64,000 nt of DNA from NCBI GenBank assembly GCA_949126835.1, contig OX421499.1, forward strand, positions 12,619,200-12,683,199, read 5' to 3'. The first letter of the stretch is position 1. Every line of letters begins with the position of its first letter. Positions 57,061 to 64,000 of the stretch are shown here, one piece after another. Source of the stretch: Anisus vortex. Its lineage: Eukaryota > Mollusca > Gastropoda > Planorbidae. Under the pieces are notes generated by a model. That model worked only from the letters and a program-made list of their open reading frames with translations. It was not told the DNA's origin and did not search any database. Position numbers and translations under genes: made by a program.

Positions 57061-58327
57061 TTAGATAGATATATAGTCTGATTTATTGATAGATCGGTAG
57101 ATTGAGTGAAGAGCTGGCCAAAATAAATTCTGAAGTGACATAGAGTCTAAGGGACATTTATTTTAAAACGAATTTTAACAAAATTAGTAAAATTTTGAAA
57201 ATTCTTTACCTGTTATAAAATCACAAATAATCCAATGAAATCACAGTTTGATAACTTCGTTATAAGCAAACTTATAAAAATAACAAAATGTATAGTTAGA
57301 TCTATAAACTAAAAACTAGAAGTCCTAATTTTAATATGGGCACATATTCTTGAAGATAAGAAATTCTTGGCATTTTTTCCCCCTAGAAAAAAACAAGAGA
57401 AAAAAAAACATAACAGTTTCATTACAAAGCGTCCAACAGTGTCCGAATTGAACATCTCAATAATGAAGACGCGATTCACGTTGTAAATGAAGATCACCAA
57501 AAAAATACAAAGAAAAAACAACAAAAAACAACAACAAAAAAAAAAAAAAAAACATAAACACGGGTTGAAAAACACAGCTTTTTAAAGTAGAAGTTTGAGC
57601 AATATATTTTTAAAAAAAATCAGCTGTTACATACACCTGTAAGTGTAAAGATGTAAGTGGTTTGTGACAGTTAGTCTGTCACACGGAGAATTGTCACACT
57701 CTTAAAGGCTTAACAAAATAGTTGACAGAAGTCTGCGTTCATTTAAATCGGTTCCTTACCAACAATGTTTACCTATCGGATTGGATACAATGTAATATTA
57801 TGTTTTGTTTGTCTTGTAGCTATGAAAATACACTAAGTTATGGTTTTAGTATTGATCCAAGACCGGAAGTTGTGTGTGTGTGTGTTTGTTGTTGTGGTGA
57901 TTACTGAAAACCGGAAAACACTAGTCGTGTCTTAAGCTTGACCACCCCTCCTTGAAAGGTCACTCGCATAATTGAAACACCACAAATTTAACAACGGCGA
58001 AAGGTGAAAGGTCGAAGCGCTGTATCCTCGAACCCCATTACTACTGGACGCTAGTATTATATTTTTTCACATCGATACTCTCAAAGCAAACTGTTAAGGT
58101 GGAGGGAGTTCGGAGAGAAGAGGGAGAAAGAAGGGAGTGGGGTGGGGGGCTTGTTATCTAGCTAGCCGCCCTTGTGATTCTGGAAGTCACTCCCCCACCT
58201 CCTTACCACCCCCCACCCTTAAGGCCAAGATTTTTTTCTGGACACAGATATTTCTTTCTTTTTTTTTGTTGTGAAGGTAATTTCGAGTGGAGATATTGTC
58301 TGTAATGATGTGGGAGTAGGGAGGCAG

Positions 58328-58328
<1 letters not shown>
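57061..58328. other. AT-rich non-coding
   Basis: An A tract near 57536-57552 and (GT)n at 57871-57882. No gene supported. Confidence 0.3.

Positions 58329-58412
<84 letters not shown>
58329..58412. repeat. (GA)n microsatellite
   Basis: About 42 GA units, pure. Confidence 0.97.
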
Positions 58413-58415
<3 letters not shown>

Positions 58416-60240
58416 TTGAGTAGATTGTCGTTGATTGGTCCTTCCACTATCCACAAATTGTTTCCTACTATTTGAAGCTACTTTTTACAAATCATTAGTG
58501 GTATTTCAAGATACCCGGGGAATAAGAAACAACAACTTCAATCAGTCCAATGTTTTTAAAAATGTAAATTTAACTGACAATGACAAATTAATGACCAGAA
58601 ATAACTTATGTAATATTTTATAGTTTAGCTCTTCGTTGTATTTATTACAGTTTAGCAGTTAAAAACATGTAACCTACCAGCGGATTTGTATATTTTCGTC
58701 GTCTGATGTGAAATCTGTCCTTAAGTCTTCTGTAGATAGATTGTGTAGTTGTCTATCAACAGTTAAGTTTATTTATAAAGCAGCTGTAGCAATTCAGATT
58801 ATTTGCAAAGCTTTTGTAACAGTTAAGTTTATTTGTAAGGCAGTTATTAGACTTATACCGTGTCATATTTTGTTGTCATCATTAATCTGCTCATGAGGGA
58901 AATAGTTTAGATTTTTCATATATCTGCTCTATGCAGAAACCGCAGTGGCATAAACTCTTCCAGGAGGACCCATCTTATTTTCCAAAACGACAAAGGTTTG
59001 TTTTTGGTTGGTCTATGTATACACACTCATAAACCCTAGAAATAACAGCTATATAGAGCAAAACATTGTTTAAGCAATCACCTTAATTTACTTTTAAAAT
59101 TTATATGTATATAATGTTCATGTTTTAAAAATACTTTTTGGCCATTTTATACTTTATTTATTTCGATATTAATATCTTAAAATAATATATAGGCCTAATC
59201 TACATAATATGCATGCTTTTGTCTTATCACATTCACTAGGCTACAGCTCAAATTTTATCTAAAGATATTTTAATTATAGGTTGGTTTTGTCTTAAATTAC
59301 AAGTCCAATAAATCTATGCAGTAATTAAAGCGAAAATTGACTTTAAAATATTTATTATATCATGCACATTTATTATATGGTGTCTTATCGCAAATAGTAA
59401 AACGCATCCAATTGTTCAATGGAAAGATAAGAATAAGACTGCAGACGTTAAAAGGAATCTCTGTTTCTCTTTTTTCCCCTCCAATTTCTCATTTTCTGCT
59501 TGGCTTGTCCGTGTTGCCAGATTTTAAAACGAAACATTAATTCCTGTAATCCTGGCCAGTTTAGCTCATGGAACAACTTTCTGCCAGGGGGAACAACAAA
59601 AAAATCATTGATGAGCAAAGGGCAGTAACCCACTTTAAAATAAAAGACAATGTATTATGTATTATTTTCTCTGTATGGCGGCATGCATATAAAAAACGTT
59701 TAATATAAATGCTACAATATGTGTTGCGAATACATTGATTTTGCAATGAACTATGAAAATATAATAATAAGTGTAGGCCTACCATTTACTATAATATATT
59801 AGATGTTTAAAAAGTACAATATCATTTCTCTAAATGTAATGCAAAGCGGGCATACCACTGTTTTTTCCCGTCGATACGATGTGGTGTCCCGCTGGGAAGG
59901 CAGAAACTTGTAGTTAGATGGAAAGAGGCACAGCGAAATGAAGAGAAAAAGACAGAGAGAGGAACAAAGAAAGAGATAATGAGAGAGTTATAAAGAGAGG
60001 TAGGCTACAGAGAGAAAGACATGTATATATATATATAGAGAGAGAGAAAGAGAGAGAGGGGGGGAGAGAGAGAGAAAGTGAAAAACAGATGCACTGAGTT
60101 AGACACAAAGAGATAGAATAAGGTTATAGGAAACATAAAGAGATAGAGAGACAGTTAAATTAGAAAGAAAAAAACATTTTTTTTAGAAATAGCATTTTTA
60201 ATTGGTATAAAACCTGAACACCTCTATTGAATTTCATTCA
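58413..60240. other. Non-coding 3' flank of the P450 gene
   Basis: An old tandem (AGTTAAGTTTATTT, GTAAGGCAG) lies at 58760-58850, and GA-rich DNA at 59925-60110. No other gene is supported. Confidence 0.35.
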
Positions 60241-60243
60241 AAC

Positions 60244-60298
60244 TTTATTAAACCTCCCATTGTATAAAATATCAACATTGTTCATATTTTGTTTTATT
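60244..60298 (-). promoter_or_regulatory. Poly(A) signals of the P450 gene
   Basis: AATAAA occurs on the minus strand at 60298-60293 and 60249-60244, about 30 and 80 bases after the stop codon. Either could end the mRNA. Confidence 0.55.
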
Positions 60299-60325
60299 AA
60301 TAACTTAAGAATGTTATTCTTCCAT

Positions 60326-60659
60326 CTAACGAGGTGTAAACACAGCCTGGAAATCCAAGGGCTTCAAGGTCAGTCCATACTTGCTGTCAATGACCGGGTC
60401 ATCTCCCCCGGCGCCCGCCATCCTGCATGTCTGGACCAGCCTGGTGAAGAACATCAGGATCTCCATCCGGGCCAGGTACTCCCCGGGACACTTCCGGCGC
60501 CCGGCCCCGTACGGAAGAAAGTTGTCCGTCATGCACCGGTCCACTTGCCCGGCAGCGTCCAGGAATCGCGACGGGTTGAAGGTTTCGGGGTCCTGGAAAT
60601 AGTGGCGGTCCCTGGTGACGGACCACAGGTTGACGAAGACCAAGGTTTTCTCCGGGATT
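60326..60659 (-). CDS. Cytochrome P450, last coding exon (heme-binding region)
   Basis: This exon encodes the C-terminal 110 residues. It starts after CCCCCAG (acceptor at 60661-60660) and completes an AG|A codon from the previous exon. Landmarks: IPEKT, VFVNLW, FNPSRFLD (PERF motif), then PYGAGRRKCPGE, the heme-binding loop with the cysteine ligand. The usual F of FxxGxRxCxG is Y here. KYGLTLKP is typical of clan 2 families such as CYP1, CYP2 and CYP17. It stops at TAG (60328-60326). The enzyme would be a heme monooxygenase, normally ER-anchored. I cannot assign a CYP family or substrate. Confidence 0.95.
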
Positions 60660-60736
60660 CTGGGGGAGGGAAGGTGGAAACTTGATGTTAAAGATTACAT
60701 CCGTTATATAAATGTATAAATATCTATACCACAGGT

Positions 60737-60918
60737 CATCTTATATTTTACAGACGCTCCTTCTACAAAGAAGATTATTGCGTCCTACGCTCATCCGTGG
60801 TTTGAGTCTAGTCTCGCATCTTTATTAATGTTTTAAAAATGATGTTAAGTTACTGGTTTTCCTGGTTTGTTCAGGCAACCCATTCCATGCCCGGATGCCA
60901 CTCAGGAAGAAAGATAAT
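60737..60918 (-). mobile_element. LINE-A 3' end in the last P450 intron
   Basis: TTACAGACGCTCCTTCTACA to GGAAGAAAG. Same orientation as the gene. Confidence 0.9.
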
Positions 60919-61472
60919 TGACCTGTTTGTGCTGTGCGGCAGAGACCACAGAATAAATATTGAAAAGAATGCGCAATCGCATTTTTTTCTGTTTCCGGAA
61001 GTAATACCGACGCCATACTGTTTAGACTCAGCGGACCTGGTTACACTATATATTTATGTTTATTTGTAATGTCTTTTTCATCAAATCTACAAGTTCGAAC
61101 ACCCAAAGCTAAAGTTTCAGACAAAAGGTACAAAGGCTGTTGTGTAATAAACTTCAACAATGTGGCAAAAACGCTTGATTATCGTACAAATAAGCATGTC
61201 AAACTACATGGCTTTCCTAACCCCTAAAGGATAAACAACGGTTAGTTGTAACATCATATTTTACTTAATATTAGAGCCTTGCTTTAGTCATAAGCATGCT
61301 AAGACCAGATATCAATCATAAAAAAGCCTTTTGTCATTTTACTATAGTAGCGGCTCTATTGGTTTGCGCCTTGAGTCAAAAGAAAATGGCGCAAGCCAAG
61401 CTTCACTTATAGTGGCTGCGCATATAGGGATTGCGCATTCTGTTCTATACATATTCATTTGCAGAGACCCAC
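60919..61472 (-). other. Remainder of the last P450 intron
   Basis: AT-rich, no other feature recognised. The splice donor GTGGGT is at its gene-side start (61472-61467). Confidence 0.5.
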
Positions 61473-61645
61473 CTGTGACCCAGCAAGATAGTTGACCTAG
61501 TTGTGCTGTGCGGCAGGGCAAACGGGAAAATGCACGAGTGCCTCATGACCTCCAGGAGAGTGGCCTCCGTAAAGGGTAGTTCCGGAAGGTCTTCCAGTGT
61601 CGGTTGTCTTTCTTTGCCTACCACCAGCACGATTTCTCGATACAC
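61473..61645 (-). CDS. Cytochrome P450, penultimate exon (K-helix)
   Basis: The exon is 173 nt. The acceptor TTTGACTGCAG precedes 61645, and the donor GTGGGT follows 61473. It enters in phase 0 (VYREIVLVVG) and leaves in phase 2, both matching its neighbours. LPFTEATLLEVMR contains the ExxR salt-bridge motif of the K helix, followed by PFALPHSTTR, as in clan 2 P450s. Everything is intact. Confidence 0.95.
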
Positions 61646-61904
61646 CTGCAGTCAAAGGTTAAAAGAAATGGGACAATGTATGATAAAGTTAGACAAACAG
61701 GCCTACAGAAGAATGAAATGAACGACAAAAAATATCTATATAGCAGTGGCTTATATAACAGATATGTGATTAATTGCTTCCTGGAAGCATTAATTTAGTT
61801 CGTTTATTAAAAGAGCTCGCTAGATTAACTTGATGATTAGTTAGCGAATTGAAATATGTGTTTAGTCTATTGGTCTAATAGGTGAAAACCGATAAACGTT
61901 ATGG

Positions 61905-62530
61905 ATTTGTTGAATGGTTTATATACAGATGAAAGTTCAATGTTCTCTAGAAGACTGGCTTATAAGTTTATATACAGTTTATATAAGTTTATATACAGAT
62001 GAAAGTTCAATGTTCTCTAGAAGACTGGCTTATAAGTTTATATACAGTTTATATAAGTTTATATACAGATGAAAGTTCAATGTTCTCTAGAAGACTGGCT
62101 TATAAGTTTATATACAGTTTATATAAGTTTATATACACATGAAAGTTCAATGTTCTCTAGAAGACTGGCTTATAAGTTTATATACAGTTTATATAAGTTT
62201 ATATACAGATGAAAGTTCAATGTTCTCTAGAAGACTGGCTTATAAGTTTATATACAGTTTATATAAGTTTATATACACATGAAAGTTCAATGTTCTCTAG
62301 AAGACTGGCTTATAAGTTTATATACAGTTTATATAAGTTTATATACACATGAAAGTTCAATGTTCTCTAGAAGACTGGCTTATAAGTTTATATACAGTTT
62401 ATATAAGTTTATATACACATGAAAGTTCAATGTTCTCTAGAAGACTGGCTTATAAGTTTATATACAGTTTATATAAGTTTATATACAGATGAAAGTTCAA
62501 TGTACTCTAGAAGACTGGCTTATAAGTTTC
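61905..62530. repeat. 70-bp minisatellite in a P450 intron, about 9 copies
   Basis: Each unit contains GAAAGTTCAATGTTCTCTAG, AAGACTGGCTTATAAG and two TATATACA-type halves (GTTTATATACAG). Period is exactly 70 bp. A single A/C variant (CAGATG or CACATG) distinguishes units. Confidence 0.95.
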
Positions 62531-62581
62531 AGTAGATTTTGACTGTAGATAGTAGTAGTTCCGTCAGAACAAATTGATCCT

Positions 62582-62730
62582 TATAAGTTTTACAGACGTT
62601 CGTTCTGGATAGAAGATTATTACTTACACTAGGATCAAAACTCCTGCAGTGCGGCAAGGGTCGGTCGGTGGCAGGGATAGAACCCGCGACGTGTCGGTTG
62701 ACAGTTCGGTGAACTAACAGCATGACCAGC
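62582..62730 (-). mobile_element. SINE-2 copy in a P450 intron
   Basis: CTTATAAGTTTTACAGACG and GATAGAAGATTATTACTTAC form the tail, related to the LINE-A terminus. GGGATAGAACCCGCGACG and CAGTTCGGTGAACTAACAGC are the tRNA-like head in reverse (B-box-like GGTTCTATCC). Confidence 0.7.
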
Positions 62731-62737
62731 CGGCCTC

Positions 62738-63010
62738 TCTCTCTGATCCTAGGGGATTGTGTGTCTAGCACAACGCACACCGCCTTTACTTTACCCCAGC
62801 TACAAATTCAGGTACCCAACAGAGCTGGGTAGACTCGGGAGTACACATTCCAGACCCAAGAACCAATTCTAGCCTTTACCAGGATCGAACACAGGACCTT
62901 CCGTATGCCAGCCGAAATACAAAGTGTATATTATCTGGATTCATTGTTTTAGTCATTGAGCTTTGCTGCATCACCGGCCCTATGGATCAATTTGATCTGA
63001 CGGGATAGTT
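62738..63010. mobile_element. SINE-1 pieces in a P450 intron
   Basis: 62738-62925 is the body and B-box part on the minus strand (CAGAGCTGGGTAGACTCGGG, CCAGGATCGAACACAGGACC). 62967-63010 (GCATCACCGGCCCTATGGAT) is a 3' part in the opposite orientation. Confidence 0.7.
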
Positions 63011-63069
63011 TTTTCTTTGTATAGACTTTGTATTGGATAAAAGCTGTCAATCAAACAAATAAGACCCAC

Positions 63070-63358
63070 CCTGTCCTGTACTTCCGGGTGCGTCACCATG
63101 TAGAGCACTGCCCACTGGAGGGTGCTGGCGATGGTGTCAAACCCCGCCCCTATCAGCTCCTGCACTGTGGTCAGGATGTGCTCGTCCGTCAGCCCCACCG
63201 CCTCCTTCTCCTCCCGGGGCGTCTCGTTCACCGCCCGGATCAGGCAGTCGGTGACGTCGCGGATGACCCCTGGGTCGTAGGTGTCCAGGTGCTGCTGGAG
63301 CCTCTCCTTGCAGAAGGTGTCCATCAGATGCAGGATTCGGAGAAACCCGTTGAACGAT
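63070..63358 (-). CDS. Cytochrome P450, internal exon (I-helix)
   Basis: The exon is 289 nt. The acceptor GCGCACCAACAG precedes 63358, and the donor GTGGGT follows 63070. It enters with one base of a split codon and leaves in phase 0. Landmarks: RILHLMDTF near the start, DVTDCLIRA, then ELIGAGFDTIAS, the oxygen-binding AGxDT motif of the I helix, and THPEVQDR at the end. GC content and third-position GC are far above the flanking introns. The N-terminal half (membrane anchor to H helix) must lie beyond 64000. Confidence 0.95.
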
Positions 63359-63439
63359 CTGTTGGTGCGCCAAAAAGAAAAAATATTTTGATTAATGTAT
63401 TCAAATGACATTGAGATTTTTAGCGAGAGAAAAATTTTT

Positions 63440-63725
63440 AAAAAGTAAAGTATCCCGTCGGACCAAATTGATTCATAGGGCCGGTGACGCAACGTTCACC
63501 AGTTTTTGTGGCATCGATATACTAGCTAGGGGATTGTGTTGCCAGTACAATGTCCAGGCCGAATTTACAGTACCCCAACTTTAGTTAGGTACCCATCAAG
63601 TCTGGGTAGATTCAGGGACACAATCGAGTGCAGGGGAAAAAATCGTAGCCTTCACGGGGATTCGAACTCAGGACCTTTGGTACGTCAATCGAACGCGCTG
63701 CCTGCTTGGTCACCGTCCCCCATTA
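63440..63725 (-). mobile_element. SINE-1 copy, minus orientation
   Basis: Full-length; tail AAAAGTAAAGTA at the left, B box GATTCGAACTCAGG near 63660, head at the right. It lies in the next upstream P450 intron. Confidence 0.88.
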
Positions 63726-63903
63726 AGTTGTTAGAGAAAAAAAGAAAAAAAAAGATGGAGGTTTATAAGAGATTAGCTTTAATCATATGTATGGAGAATC
63801 AATCACACAATGTCTGCCCTATTTGAGGCATAAGGGGATTGTGTGGCCAGAAAAAATGTCCAATGTGTCATTTTAATCCTTGAACCAGTTAAGGGACGTG
63901 AAG

Positions 63904-64000
63904 TAGAAATAATACATAAGGCATTAATTCTAACTTAGAAATACAACACAATAACAATCTGTTACGATGCTTAGATAAATGTAAGGACAAAATCACTTTT
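63904..64000 (+). mobile_element. LINE-A, upstream part, running off the window
   Basis: ATTCTAACTTAGAAATACAA, TTACGATGCTTAGATAAATG and GGACAAAATCACTTTT match the 33957 and 38069 copies. The coding tail would follow beyond 64000. Confidence 0.8.

Noticed and set aside
58187..58456. Ser-Leu repeat protein on the minus strand
   Set aside because: Pure (GA)n microsatellite read in two frames.

Overview
This is eukaryotic, repeat-dominated, AT-rich DNA. There are no operons, bacterial RBSs or rRNA genes. It has spliced gene pieces with GT..AG introns, many LINE, SINE and hAT-type elements, long GATA arrays and several minisatellites. The mix (5'-truncated LINE tails, tRNA-derived SINEs with A and B boxes, RTE-type LINE remnants, hAT MITEs, a clan-2-like cytochrome P450) suggests an invertebrate animal. 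A gastropod mollusc is my best guess, but it is an inference and not shown by the sequence.

Left edge (1-5246): an LTR retrotransposon on the minus strand. It has one 279-bp LTR, an 18-nt tRNA-Pro-type primer binding site and an uninterrupted 1196-codon reading frame that runs off the window. Domains in order are coiled coil, Gag (SCAN-like), three CCHC knuckles, aspartic protease, HHCC plus D,D35E integrase, GPY/F, then what looks like the lead-in to reverse transcriptase. Integrase therefore lies before RT, the reverse of the usual Ty3/gypsy order and the hallmark of the Gmr1-like group. The element sits inside a 22-bp minisatellite.

5.3-60 kb: almost entirely repeats. I see one candidate first exon of a secreted or membrane protein (5309-5543, minus). 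The rest includes about 20 copies of one LINE 3' end (here LINE-A), several RTE remnants, three tRNA-derived SINE families (here SINE-1, -2, -3), and hAT elements with recognisable TIRs and in five cases matching or near-matching 8-bp target duplications (one carrying a decayed transposase). There is also a pogo/Jerky-type transposon with perfect 23-bp TIRs (51531-53475), minisatellites with 21- to 70-bp units, and long GATA arrays. Nested insertions are common: hAT in GATA, an RTE LINE in an older repeat, SINE and a palindromic block in repeat R.

Right edge (60.2-63.4 kb): the last three coding exons of a cytochrome P450 on the minus strand, with matching splice phases, all C-terminal P450 motifs, a stop codon and poly(A) signals. 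Its N-terminal half lies beyond position 64000. Its introns hold a LINE-A tail, a 70-bp minisatellite and SINEs. This is the only well-supported cellular gene in the window.
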